A stretch of 64,000 bases of DNA from Siphonodentalium dalli (lineage: Eukaryota; Mollusca; Scaphopoda; Gadilida; Siphonodentaliidae): assembly GCA_032622095.1 (NCBI GenBank), contig CP136063.1, positions 14,613,814 through 14,677,813 on the forward strand, read 5' to 3'. Shown here piece after piece: positions 10,705-22,500 of the stretch. Below the pieces are notes generated by a model. It saw only the letters and a program-made list of their open reading frames with translations, was not told the DNA's origin and did no database searches. Position numbers and translations under genes: made by a program. The number at the start of each line of letters is the position of its first letter. The first letter of the stretch is position 1.

Positions 10705-13078
10705 TGAACTGCGAAATGTTGGCCGGAACGAGATAACCCATCGGGCGAGTTAGATAGTAACTTATGTATTTTTGGTGGTAAGAAGAAAGATGCTAAGCGC
10801 GAAAAACCAAAAGAATCCCGACTACAGCTGATTGACGAAATGACTGTTCTCAAACGTGTGATTGTGCCAAAGGACCAAAGAAATGCAGACACACTGCAGG
10901 AATTGTTACAGTACGATCTACATGAATATCCACCCGCCATTGTCGAGGTTGATCAAAGAACACATGATGCTGAGTGGAAATAAATCAGTAATGTTGACTG
11001 CTATGAGAAATCATAGTCCAGTGAAAGACTGGCCAACTGACATTCCTGATGGCGACCAAACAACTGGACTTGTTGTTGATATGTGCTTAATCCGAACGCA
11101 GCGGGTATTTGATAACGAAGTCAGCGATCAGTACACAAAACACTGTTGCTGTCATTAGTACAGGGGCAACCAGGGTTCGCGCTGCCGCTTGCCAAATTTG
11201 CCAATGGCAAAAAATATTTTCATTTGGCAAAACATTTGGCAAGTGAGTTTTTAATTATGGGATGTGAACTATCTTGTCATAAAACATCATCGAACGTCGG
11301 TTATTCGTTATGTGTGCCGAATTACAGTCGGAAAAAAGCGACGTCCTGTAAATTTTCATTGAGGCTGCTGTAAGTACTTTGTAACATGATCTCAATGTAG
11401 GTACCTCAACAGGGTACAATTATTAATTTGTTTTGACAGTTAATCCTCCCTTTGTCTGTTTGGATTATGGACGCATGTAGTCATTGTAACAATGCATATT
11501 AATGGCGACATTTATTATGTCAGGGTTATAATACCAGCAAGTATAAGACAATAGGTTAATCAGCCGATTGCGAATGACGACGGATTAATTGATGGCTCGA
11601 TGATGTAAGCAGCTATACAAGGCGAAATAATATGCGTGCTTGATGACTGTGTAGCAACACTAAACGCAGTTTCCAGACATATGTCGCTTAGATATTTATT
11701 GCTACTCTGATATTTATTAATAATAGTAACTTGTCTTTCTAGTTCATTTTACCTGTGTCTGTGGTTAGTTTTCGGGTAAACATAAAACCGCGATAATTTT
11801 CTCAATTATATGCACAATTAAATTTGGCAAATATTTTTTTAATTTGGCAAAAAATAATTTCATTTGGCAAAAGTTTTGGCAAGAGAAAATTTTCATCCAG
11901 CGCCAACCCTGGGGGCAACCATTTAAACACCTGCATCTCGTAGCTTATCGATATGATGGGTGGCACAGCATTAAGGACAAAAATGAAAACTACCTCTCTC
12001 TCAAACGTGGCTGCAGGGATCGTCGTGTCGAGTCAAAGAAAGCATTGCAGATCAATTATGCTCAAGTTATCAAGCACTTGACGAGCTTGTTCAAGGAACA
12101 AAACAAAAGTAAAGACAATCTACTTGAATTCGTATTCGAGTTTGTAATGGTCGGTATAATTATTATGCTCTCTTGTGGTTTCCACGAAAGGTTGAACTAT
12201 GTAAGATTAACCGAAAGCGCGCTACTGTATGCCATGACAATGATGATGTTGACGATGCATATAATTCCATCTTGTTAGCTACCTCGCACGAGGAAGCAGG
12301 CACTCGCGCGTTTTGCATGTTGCAGCTTCCGTTCATGCATGAAATATCCAAGTTGTCATTGGCGCTTCTGATACTGATATAAAAGTGATAGCTGTATACT
12401 TGTTCCAACGATTAGCATATGCCGGGTTGAATGAATTATGTATACAAACAAGAAACTATTATATCCACTACATTGCATTGTTCATTCATAGAGTTTATCG
12501 GAACCAAAATGTTGCCCTTTCTACACGTAATCAGTGGCTATGATACAGCCAGTTTCTTCTCCGGTAAGGGGGACCGGAGCTTTATCAAAGTCGTATTATG
12601 TGCAGCCGATTATCTTGCAAGTGTGTGTACACAACTGGAGAGATCTGGCAATCCAACAGCCAAGTTGGTGAATAACATTGTTCAAATATCAACTCAACTG
12701 TTAACTTCGGCGTACTATACATTCACTAACATATGTACGTGAATGGCGTATCTGTATGCCAGGCAATCTGATAACAAATCACTACCCCCAACGAAGGATG
12801 CCTTTCGCCAGCATTTACTGAGAACTATTCTCCAAAAGTGCATTTGTGTCAAAGCTTTGCAACCTAAACCTCGTATACCTGATCCGTTTAAATTTGGATG
12901 GGCGTCACTTCCAACCGGTGTAAATCCTATGATCATGTCACGAAACGAAATTCATGACAATGTTATGCACACCACGTGTTGTAACTGCAAAAAGAAGTGT
13001 TCAATGAAATGTTCATGCCATCGCAAATGAACTCCGTGTGATACTGCATGCACATGCATGTGTCAGAATACAAATTGA
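10705..13078 (+). pseudogene. Decayed member of a multicopy invertebrate gene family with FEN1/XPG-like (PIN-fold) motif order
   Basis: Successive open pieces in different frames give, in order: YPPAIVE/HPPLSRL and LSGNKSVML (10925-11000); GLVVDMCLIRT (about 11068-11100); LHLVAYRYDGWHSIKD (11927-11975); HEEAGTR (12287-12307); GASDTDIKVIAVY (12361-12400); FLHVISGYDTASFFSGKGD (12518-12574); LPPTKDAFRQHLLR (12782-12823); DPFKFGW (about 12880); and a Cys-rich tail CCNCKKKCSMKCSCHRK. I know this order (HEEADTR, DTDVLV, HAFTGCDT-GKGK, LPPT...H..R, Cys-rich end) from many uncharacterised predicted proteins of corals, Hydra and molluscs. The acidic spacing resembles FEN1/XPG nucleases (EA-A, DxD, GCDY); that function is my inference. 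Breaks include frame changes near 10950, 12180, 12310-12360 and 12430, an in-frame TGA at 12740, a TGA at 13028 before the last Cys cluster, HEEAD changed to HEEAG, and a hAT insertion. The 5' end is unclear. It is not functional. Confidence 0.75.
11171..11911. mobile_element. Non-autonomous hAT-superfamily element, 741 bp, with 8-bp target duplication
   Basis: The ends are inverted repeats, CAGGGTTCGCGCTG on the left and CAGGGTTGGCGCTG read inward from the right, 13 of 14 identical. They are flanked by a perfect 8-bp duplication GGGGCAAC at 11163-11170 and 11912-11919. CAGGG ends and 8-bp duplications are hallmarks of hAT elements. Both ends carry a cluster of TTTGGCAAA-like words (about 11190-11240 and 11823-11882), as expected of subterminal transposase-binding repeats. 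No transposase-like frame is present, so it must have been moved by a transposase from elsewhere. It sits inside the pseudogene at 10705-13078. Removing it with one copy of the duplication joins the host frame as LLLSLVQGQPFKHLHLV, which matches the protein family around that point. Confidence 0.93.
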
Positions 13079-14330
13079 GACAACCAATGAGGAACATTTA
13101 CAGTGATCTCAGTTTCAATGTTCATAAGGAAACACGTGCATACACAAATATACCATGATCTTGATATATTCAGTCGACTGAATATAACATAACTTCTAAT
13201 TTTAGATATGCTGTATCCGGTTTGAAGCGTCATGGCAAATCATACATACTTACCAAAACAAAACAAACAAGTCAGGAATATAGGCATGATAATTACCTCA
13301 CGCTGCTGGTTATAGATAATATAAATGGCGCTTGCTTGTCAAACTGCTACACGTAATTACACACAAGAGCTACGTTGCTAATAGATGACATTACTCGAAA
13401 TGTATGGCTGCTAAACTCGATCATTTTGACACAACACCACATTAAATAACCACACATTGCAATTTCTCATTTTTCGATATTATTTATTAAGATACCCAAA
13501 ATCGGCATCTATATACACGTTACGTGTCCAAATGAGGTAATGTCCGCAGTGGAATACATATATGTATGGGACAAATGATGAAAAGTCTTACACTGCCGGC
13601 AACAAATATTATGTCCATGGGTTTGTTGCGACAAAATTATTCTCAATTTTTCCTTTTAAATTTTTTTTTTATCCAAATCAATTTAATTTTTGACCTTCGA
13701 CTAACATGTGTATTTGCATGAACAGCATAATGATCCGTTAGTTATTTTATGTCCATAAACCATTTCATTGTGTAAAATTTCGAGTGTAAAAATACAAATC
13801 CGATATTGATAATTTGTCATGTTGTTGGAAGCCATCTTGGATTTCGGCCAGTTTAAGCACCTTCGCGGGATCAGAATTTGGTCCAGCGTCCTGATTTGTA
13901 TTGATGATACACGTAGTCGTCACAAAATAACCAGAAACTAAAGGGGTCGGGTGGTTTAAGTGCAAATTTTTCTTTCGGCCATGGAGCCTGGACTATGTGC
14001 ACAGCAAGCTGGTATCGACATCATGACTTATTCAGGGGTCACCTCTTGAAACATGTTAACTGGTTCAGTGCTGAAAGCCCATATTTGGACCCTATGTAAG
14101 AGTGCTGGAAGCCCAGATATGGGCTTTGGCAATGACACTGTCTTGTTAAGTCAACTCTTGTTTAGTTTAATCATTTAAATAGCGTTTGTCAGGTAATATT
14201 TCAGAAATATTGTTACATATATGATTAAATTGGGACATTGTGAAGTTTGAATGGATGCCGACCAATAAAATTGTCAGAAAAGGTACTTTATATCGCGAAA
14301 AGTTTGAGAAAAATTACAAATGTTTTGGCC
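13079..14330. other. Intergenic DNA
   Basis: AT-rich sequence without a recognisable gene. Short frames such as the minus-strand one at 13765-13965 have no family resemblance. There are homopolymer tracts near 13650, and a twofold occurrence of the words agcccatat and agcccagatatgggctttgg near 14080-14130, the second of which is a short palindrome. Confidence 0.55.
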
Positions 14331-14685
14331 TATAACCAAGCTCATAACCATAACCTAATCAGACATCCAGGCTCATATCGATAACCTACTTTGACAAACA
14401 GACAACCATGAGGCTCATAACCATAGCCTAATGAGACATCCAGGCCCATAACCATTGCCTAATGAGACATCTAGACTGATAAGCATTGCCTAATGAGACA
14501 TCGAGACCCATAACTATAGTCTAATGAGACACCAAGGCTCATAACCATAGCCTAATGGCTAATGAGACATCCAGGCCCATAGGCATAGCCATAGCCTAAT
14601 GAGACATCCATACTCATAACCATAGCCTATTGAGACATCCAAGCTCATAACCATAGCCTAGTGAGACATCCAGGCTCATAACATA
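14331..14685. repeat. 31-bp minisatellite, about 11 degenerate copies
   Basis: The phrase gctcataaccatagcctaat followed by gagacatccag recurs with a 31-base period. Copies near the left edge are more diverged (ctcatatcgataacctacttt), and one copy near 14552 contains a short internal duplication (cctaatggctaatgag). The array stops sharply after ataacataatc. Confidence 0.85.
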
Positions 14686-16040
14686 ATCACAAATGTATAT
14701 ATATGGGGGTCAAATTTGGGAAAATAGAGCAAATGATCAACTCCGAGGATAAAATTCAATAATTTTCTGTTTGTTGAAATATATATACTCATTTTAATAC
14801 GTGTATGTAGGATATTTAGCAGCGAACCAGTTAATGGTGCATCATAATGCAGATGATATGTCAGCCATTGTCTAAAAGTGTATGTCACATAAGCTGCATA
14901 AATACAACAAAAGAAGAACATAGAGTAAATCACTGAGCAATAATTTAAGTTAAGGAAGATAGTCAACCGCGTAGTCTCGTCAATTCAATTTCACAGTGGT
15001 AAATTAAAACGGATGTTCATAGTCTGATTACATAATGTAAAGAGTATGCGATGTTAAAGAGGTAGACGCAACTCCCCGCATTTTGGTATCATTTTTTTTT
15101 CGAGTTCCCCCGGACCCTCTAACATCGAAAAACAAAGCCCACAGTAAACGATTATTCTGTTCTGTCGTTCCGGTCCGCGTAAATCGACCGGCACCGAACC
15201 TACCCCGGAACGTAAATTGTGGAGTCTCTTTTGGGTGATGACGTCACTTGGGGACATTGAAACAATGGCGTACTGATGATTTGTTTTGTAAAAGTTCAAG
15301 CGTTCATTAGCCAACGATGGCGATGGTAGTGGGGACAGCGTTACATAACGTGTATTAAATGAAGATAATGTTAGCAGTTATATGCTCGACACAGACATTT
15401 GAGAAGATAATACCGGTGTGTAACCACTAAATGAAGAAATGTGATGGCAGATCGGTGTGTTGGCCGTCTGTTCATACAGAACAGCGTTGGACTAGAGATT
15501 AACATGGTAACAACGGTGAGTGGAACTGGAAAAGGAAATTATCGAACTCACATGGACGTGCATATACATATCAATAATATCATAGTATTCTAATGGAAGT
15601 GGAATTGAAAACCAGTGGAATCGAGTACTGGATGTTTTTGTTTATAATTTTATATTATAATATTTTTGAAATCTGATGAATTGTCAATGGAAAAAATAAT
15701 AATGTTATCTAGATCTAGATCTCATCATTGCCATCAATGGTGATATTTCTTATGACAGTTTGTTCCACCCGGTATCTGTCTACTCTAGTTGTTTAACTTC
15801 TAGTATATTTGAAGAGTAATTAAAGTTATATTAAACAATTTAAACTGCTAAAACATTTCAGGTTTGCCTGAAAAAAAAATTCAAAATGCCTGGTCCAACG
15901 GTTGTTGGGTCACGGACTCACAGTGGTATTGGCAGTTAGTAGAAAGGCCCAAACCCGATCTACCCGGGACAACCCGACAATGGCCAACATGAGCTGTAAT
16001 TAGTGTGCTATTGTAAATATTGTATATATGTTATAGCATG
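14686..16040. other. Intergenic DNA with one GC-richer patch
   Basis: Mostly AT-rich. The patch 15054-15314 is GC- and CpG-richer, holds palindromic tgacgtca at 15239 (a CREB/ATF-type site if used), and is open for 86 codons on the minus strand from an ATG at 15314 (MANERLNFYKTNHQYAIVSM...). I do not recognise the peptide. It could be a first exon or promoter patch, or chance. Nothing else in the stretch looks functional. Confidence 0.4.
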
Positions 16041-16995
16041 TTTCATGAAATAATAAATGCTGCACCATCGCAGCTCCCGTCATGAAAGGGTTATTGCTGC
16101 ACCAATGCAATTCCCATCATAACATAATAAATGCTGCACCAGTAATGCTTCCATCATGAACTAATTAATGCTACACTAGCACAGCTGCCGTCATAAAAAA
16201 GTTAATATTGCACCGGCACAGCTCCCCGTCATGGAAGAGCTAACACTGCAGCAGCACAGCTCCCAATCATGCGAGGGTTAATGCTGCACCAACCCAGCTC
16301 CCGTTATAAAAAAGTTAATGCTGCACCAGCACAGATCCCATCATCAAATAATTAATGATGCACCAACGCAGGTCCCGTCATGAAAGGGTTAATGCTGCAC
16401 CAACGCATGAAATTAACTTTTCGAACTGAATTAAAGAATATATGCGCGCATTTATGTCTGCTATTGAGGAGGTTCGTGTGTATTCCTTCGTCAGATAACA
16501 AAACAGTTATCACCCTTGTTTTCGTAAGACACGGGGATTTGTCGCCGCTCTCGACCTGGAATGTCATTCCAGGTCTCGAGCGAGGTCTCGAGCGGGCGAC
16601 AAATCCCCGTGTCTCACTCAATCGCCGGCGATAACTGTATATTAATGCTGCACCGGCACAGCTCTCATCATAAAATAATTAATGTTGCACCAGCACAGTT
16701 CCTTTCATGAAAGGGTTAGTGCTGCACCAACGCCTCTCCCGTCATAAAAATGTTAATGCTGCGCCAACGCAGCTTCCGTCATGAAAGTGTTAATGCTGCA
16801 CCAGCACAGCTCCCGTCATGAAAAGGTTAATGCTGCACCAACCCAGCTTCTGTCATGAAAGAGTTAATACTGCATCAACGCAGCTCCCGTCATGAAATGG
16901 TTAATGCTGCACCAGCACAGCTCCCGTAATAAAAACATTAATGCTGTACCAGCGCATCTCCCACCGTGAAAGGGTTAGTGCTGCACCTACGCACC
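16041..16995. repeat. 37-bp minisatellite, interrupted
   Basis: The unit reads ttaatgctgcaccagcacag followed by ctcccgtcatgaaaggg, 37 bases, repeated about ten times from 16041 to 16408 and again from about 16642 to 16995. The intervening 230 bases are a foreign insertion. Copies vary mostly in the middle (caccaacgcag, caccagcacag) and in the tail (gaaaggg, ataaaaaag). Confidence 0.85.
16499..16641. mobile_element. Foldback (long palindromic) insertion inside the 37-bp minisatellite
   Basis: A perfect 19-base inverted repeat, gacacggggatttgtcgcc at 16528-16546 and its complement at 16595-16613, encloses a second, imperfect arm pair (gctctcgacctggaatg / cattccaggtctcgagc) with almost no loop. 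An outer pair, acagttatc at 16503 and gataactgt at 16630, extends the palindrome to about 140 bases. The flanking sequence 16409-16498 is also foreign to the minisatellite. This looks like a foldback or MITE-type element, but I cannot find a clear target duplication, so the superfamily is unknown. The overlapping open frames on both strands here result from the palindrome. Confidence 0.65.
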
Positions 16996-18345
16996 CAACA
17001 TGACGTAAATGACGTCATGAGCCATGGTATTTCGTCTCGTTGCTCCACTTCCGATTCCGCAATGTTAAATTGTTGCTAATCGGAAGTCACGTGTACATTT
17101 CGCTAAATAGCATACACTCTTTCCCTGAATTTCCTCCCATCGTATAGAAAATATAAAAAAATTAGGACGTCATTCACCTACCTAATGTATAAACAGCCAC
17201 GCTCGCCTGCGGCGAGCTGGTGGTTGCTATGAGCGTCATACCGCGACAATCCGTTATCAATGATATGAGTTATCAATGCTACGAATAGTATACCGCGGTA
17301 AATACGTTAACAATAAATTGGGTATTGCACAGAAATAATCCGGTATCACTGCTATGAGTATTATAATATGGGTATTACACAGCGGTAATCCGGTACCAAT
17401 TATTTCACCACGTCATCCGGTATCAATGCAATGAGTATTATTCTGCGACAATCCGCTGCTTGGGAATTTGGTTGAATTGGTGCAGCATCAACCCAACCGA
17501 TATCACAAGATGTTGTGGACAGATAAGTCGTCGATGTGACCATATATAACTTAAATGCACCAAAACATGCGTTCATCGACGTCGCAATTAACCGAAAGAG
17601 CGAATGTGGAAATTGCAATCATCAACGAAAACCAACAACGCTCCTTCTGTTGATTAGTTCTATACCAGGACCTTGTCAAAATAAGTGTACATGCTATACT
17701 GTGACAAAGGTATATCTACAACATATATGAGATGGGTCGTAGCGAGAAAGTCTCAAATTATACGAGAATATTACATCTGCACCTACCCATGTACTGTAAC
17801 ATAACACCGCTCGTGATGTGAACTGCTTCCGGTGCCGTATGTACATAATCAAGACTTTGTGGCTACATATATTCGTTTCGGGTTCACACGACAGCGGCGA
17901 CACTCAACTGTATGGCGATATATAGAAGGTTATGCTGGTCACATGCAGGCTTGTAAAGTAGTTTCTTAACTATCATTGCCGATACTGTGAGTGGCCATTA
18001 TACTACCACAAAGTTATACTTGACATATGAATCACAAGAGCGGAATTTTGTCCACAATTTTGAGTGTAGTTGGAGTGGTGCATCCTGCGTGTCGTTAACT
18101 TAAGCGAGAGACTGTCGCCGTATGGCCAGTGACGTATCGCCAGAGATATCTCACTCAAATATGGTGAAAATGTTCATATTTCCTAACTGCTACTGGTCGT
18201 TTACGTGTTGGCCAATCAACAATTTCAATCAATTTAAGAAAAACAAATCTGGTTCTGAATTTGCCTGGAGATAGACATTATATGCTAACATATTTACATC
18301 TGCAGGATCAGATCTCAAAATGATCTGACACAGTGAAAGCTTACG
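16996..18345. other. Intergenic DNA
   Basis: No gene recognised. It holds palindromic tgacgtca at 17010, a perfect 7-bp stem with a 3-base loop (gctcgcc-tgc-ggcgagc, 17201-17217) just before a degenerate repeat, and ordinary AT-rich DNA beyond about 17460. The overlapping short frames at 17400-17900 have no family resemblance. Confidence 0.5.
17222..17460. repeat. Degenerate short repeat, four to five copies
   Basis: Variants of gctatgagtattataccgcg followed by gtaatccggtatcaat recur at about 17226, 17277, 17352 and 17428. Spacing is irregular (about 50-75 bases), so this is an old, decayed minisatellite or an internal repeat of an unrecognised element. Confidence 0.45.
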
Positions 18346-18600
18346 TGGGGTTTGTTTGTTTGTTTGTTTATTATGGTTTATCGTCGTTCTAGTCGCTAGA
18401 CCACACACGACGTTGTCAATTTTACGGGTGGAGGAAAGAGCACCAGAGGCTAAATTTCACCGGGAAATTGTTCCACTGCGTGTAGAAACCACCGACCCCC
18501 GGATACACGATCCGGACACCCTCCCTGTGACGGGGTTCGAACCAGCTTCGTAATGATATTTGGTCCTGTCCTCAAATGCGAAATTGCTCAGTCACTCAAA
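18346..18600 (-). mobile_element. tRNA-derived SINE, minus strand
   Basis: Read on the minus strand, a head like TGACTGAGCAATTTCGC (18580-18597) is followed about 40 bases on by a B-box-type GGTTCGAACC (18534-18543), the spacing of a tRNA-like internal polymerase III promoter. Next come a body of about 150 bases and a tail gacgataaaccataataaac ending in an AAAC repeat (plus-strand gtttgtttgtttg at 18350-18368). This layout and tail are typical of metazoan, notably mollusc, tRNA-SINEs. No clear target duplication was found. The 65-codon plus-strand frame across it is a shadow of the SINE. Confidence 0.7.
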
Positions 18601-19599
18601 ATTCGAGAAATACACCGAACATCCTCGAACCCCATGATGTCAGTCGCCTGTCCTCTGGTGTGACAGCCTCACGATGAGTATTATACGCATGCTGAGGTTG
18701 TTGTGCGCAGAGTGACGCTGTAAAGATAATGTTGGTATCAACACATTCTTGCTGCATGCGACATTCGGTGGCAAAGCAGCAATAGGCATCACAGGTGAAC
18801 AATTGACAGTTGTACAGCAGACATGGACATGGATGTAGTTAATATCCTTGAACCATGTGTATAATTATATCTGAATCTTAATGTTACTAACATATATTTA
18901 TGGATAATTCTTTAAATTTTAATATTAGAGGCCACACTGAGGCCAATAACATATCTTGTTTATGTTTGTATTGGAGAAACATCTACATAATACAGTGTAC
19001 ATATGTCATTAAGTTCTTTCATTCTTCACTCTCTCCATCCACACTGGCAGTCTGAGTTTCCAAGTTTGGTGGTATATATGTGCGAATTTTTCGACAATTT
19101 GGTTACCAAATATATGTGCACAAGATCCAAAAGGGGTCAGCCAACATTTTTAAGTTTTTTGGCTTAAGTATTTTGTATAATTGTTTAATATTTGCATTGA
19201 TTTTGTATTGTTTCGTTAGTGATTTAGGAGCGTAGATTTAAAAGTATTTACCAGTCAGCTTCACAAGTCGAATGTGGCTTATATTTATAATACATGTTGC
19301 TCAGTTCATCTACATTTATTTATTTTAATGTAGAGTTGCAGCTTATTTTATATTGTCACCTATGTATTGTCACTTTACCCGCATCTCTGCGTATATATAT
19401 ATACGCACGCATACATATAAATATACCTATTCAAATTTCTCGACAACTGTAATAGCACAGCTATAGTCAAGTATAATGGATTATGTCATACATCTCAATA
19501 ACTTCCGGGCACACAAACTGATTTTTCCTTATAGGTGATATATGGTGATACAGGACAGTAGCCAGGATTCCAGTAATGTGTTGTCGGGCATCACCACGT
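18601..19599. other. Intergenic DNA
   Basis: AT-rich, with a short TA/CA microsatellite near 19391-19425. No gene, RNA or element end recognised. The right part leads into the 3' end of the minus-strand LINE. Confidence 0.5.
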
Positions 19600-22500
19600 C
19601 TTTATTTAAATGTACAATGAAACAACAACAAACGGGCAGTCGTAATTGTAAACGGTTAGTTAGCTATTTTCGGATACAATGCAGTTTGAATTATTTTCCA
19701 TTCCGCCTCAGATACGTAATTTCTGAAATTCAATATTGCGGATACTCTTTCGGCTTCATGTTCACTTTTTACTAGTGCTAGAAATGCTTTCAGGTATAGT
19801 TCTGTTTCTGTAAATGTATTGCTATATATATACATATATTTGTTTATTTTTGTTAGTAGTTGTAAGTAGTTTAGTATCTTGTTTTCTTTTTCAATGGAAC
19901 CTAATATAAACGTATCTGCTGACAATCTTTATTTATTGACTTTTGTGAATACCAGGATTCAAGTGTTTTCATTGATGATTTTACTTTCGAACAGTCCCAG
20001 AAATTCTGCTTTATTGTCTGGTTATATTGGTTACATCTAAGGCATAGCCCGTTTGAACATATGCGTATTTCTTCAAGATATGTGTTCGTACTCATTACTC
20101 CCTGTAATATATTGTATTGGAGCCATCTTAAACTGCTGTCTTTGGCGGTAAAAATCGGAATAACAAATTTTTGTTCTCAATTTAAGTGGTTATCGGAAGT
20201 TATTTACAATTCTGTCTCCCATTTTGAAATTGGTTTTGTAGTTATTTCTAGATGATTGTTGAGTATATTATAAGCATCTTTTCCTCCTTCTCGCAATTCA
20301 AGAAGAGTTCTAAATTCGTTAGGCATGCTAGGTCTTTCAAAATATGTGTTTTCCTGTATCGTTACCAAAGCCATAACATCAAAGGTGTATGGAATTCGCC
20401 GTTGCCTTTGACCAGGTCTCAATGCATAGTATTCCTTTTGATTTCCAACTTTTGAAGTTCATTTGTTTACCATTAAGCATAATTATTCCATATACACTGC
20501 GAAAGGTAGAGTTCAGTTTACAGATTTTATAAGGAGCTTTTTGAATTTAGTCCACGCTCCCAACACATCTTTTCAGAATGGCTATGTTACGTCATTTGTC
20601 AGACCATTAATGTAGTTACAATTGAATAGCCAATACAGTGTGTCCCTCAAATAAAGATTGCCAACTTGATTTGTTCATGAGTAATCGTTTCATTATAGCT
20701 TGATTTTACAGCTTGGTTTGGAAGAGCCATTAATAGGTAATTATTTTGTACTCTCGTGAGTCTGCCATTTGGAGTCAGGTTTATCTTTGACCAGGAATCT
20801 ATCTCATTGTTCATACTTTTAATTTAATAGCATAATTCAGTTTTAGAACATTGTTTAGATCCGTATGGAATTGTATCCCTAGCATTTCAAAATCGTTTGT
20901 GACACTAATATTCTCTCTCTTTTTCTGTGCGGAGTTTTGTTATGCCGTTCTGATCAGATCCATACCACAGTGCATTTATCCGCATTTAGACCAGATATTG
21001 TTCCAAATTCCTTCAACTGTAACATGAACTGTGTAAGGCTACATTTGCTCCCATGTAATATGATACATGTTTCATCTGCATGCATGAAAATTCAGTTACG
21101 GTTTAATGGGGCTTCTTGATGACATCCTCTTCCTAATTGGAAGTTTCCTGAGAGAATTCCGGTTGTTGTAACCGTAGCAGTACAGTTAAAATAGAATGTG
21201 TAATTGAATTTCAAAATTTCTAATACTTCATAAATTTCCATGAAATAGAGTCAAGCGCTTTTTCAACACCAATCAGGAGTATCATTTCCGAGATATTTTT
21301 CTGCTGTGTGATGTGAATAATGCCATAAACTAGTCGAGTATGTTTCCGATATATCTGTTGATCATGAACCCTTTCTTGTCTGAGTGGATTATACTTGGTG
21401 GCATACTTCTAATTCGTCTTGCTAGTTTATATGAACAGTTCAGTAATGCAATATGCCTTTCGTTCTTTAAGTACATTTTGTCTTTGATTGGTTATGCAGT
21501 AGAATGATCACCCCTGTCTTTGGGTTATATATCATTCACCAATCGTGTATCCGTGATTAATTGAGCGCCATAAACAAGACAATATATATCTCCAGAAAAA
21601 AATATGAAGCTCTACTGCATATCCACCCAGGCCTAGAGCGTCACGGTTTTTCGGTATTTAGTCATATCGCGATATAATTTTTTATATCGTGTAGTCGAAA
21701 AAAAAATGGATAGTCAGTATATTTAAAATGGCCAAAAACGTATACACCTTAGTTTAAATGTCTTGCTATAAGCAAGGAGACAAAGATACAGATCAAGGAG
21801 ACAAAGAGGATCAAAGAGACAGATATTTTGGATCAAGTACTACCGGCGTTTCTTTCTTTTACCGGAAGTAATAAAACAATCTTATTGCGTGTACATCAAA
21901 GCCATAATCCAGCGCATTCATTCGTGATCACAGCTCATTGAAGTTTGTTTTTACAAGCGCTAACGTTTGTGCACGTGGTGTCGACACATCACGTCATTGT
22001 TGGTTTACTTATACCCTGGCCAGTGTGATAAACGTAATACGCCGATGGCGATATAATCGCAATGATATATATATGGTAGGCCAAGTTAGGCATTAAATAG
22101 TCTCAGCTAGAATTTCAAGTCCTGTCAAATAGTGGCCCTAAGCGTGCACGCATGTTGAAACCAAAAAAGTAAATATGTTGTCATTCTTGGCGGTAAGCAT
22201 GTAGACATTCTCATAATTGTTATGTTAATAGACATTCTCCCAATTGTTATGTGTAATAACTATCATTGTTTAATATTTTATTGTTGTGTTCATATAACTA
22301 AAGACAAAATTTAAATAATATTAGTATGTTATTTTTTGTAATCGTAAGCGACGCACTGGCAATTTGTGAATTTATGAACGTAAGCGACACACCCATTAGT
22401 TTTCCCATTTCTGTGTTCACGCTTACTCTATGACGCTCGTTGCTCTGCTTTGTTTGTCGACATGACTGCGAACAGTAAAGCGACGTAGCCCCATACAGCC

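Noticed and set aside
16352-16634. Opposed open frames of 84-89 codons
   Set aside because: They are mirror products of the foldback palindrome.
16413-16645. TTAA at both sides of the foldback insertion as a piggyBac-type target site
   Set aside because: ttaatgctgc is part of the minisatellite unit, so TTAA is expected there by chance of phase.
9146-17017. Three tgacgtca palindromes (9146, 15239, 17010) as CREB-type sites
   Set aside because: No gene is recognised beside any of them; an 8-mer can recur this often by chance in tens of kb.
18534-18543. A tRNA gene at the GGTTCGAACC
   Set aside because: No cloverleaf could be drawn; the body and AAAC tail fit a SINE.
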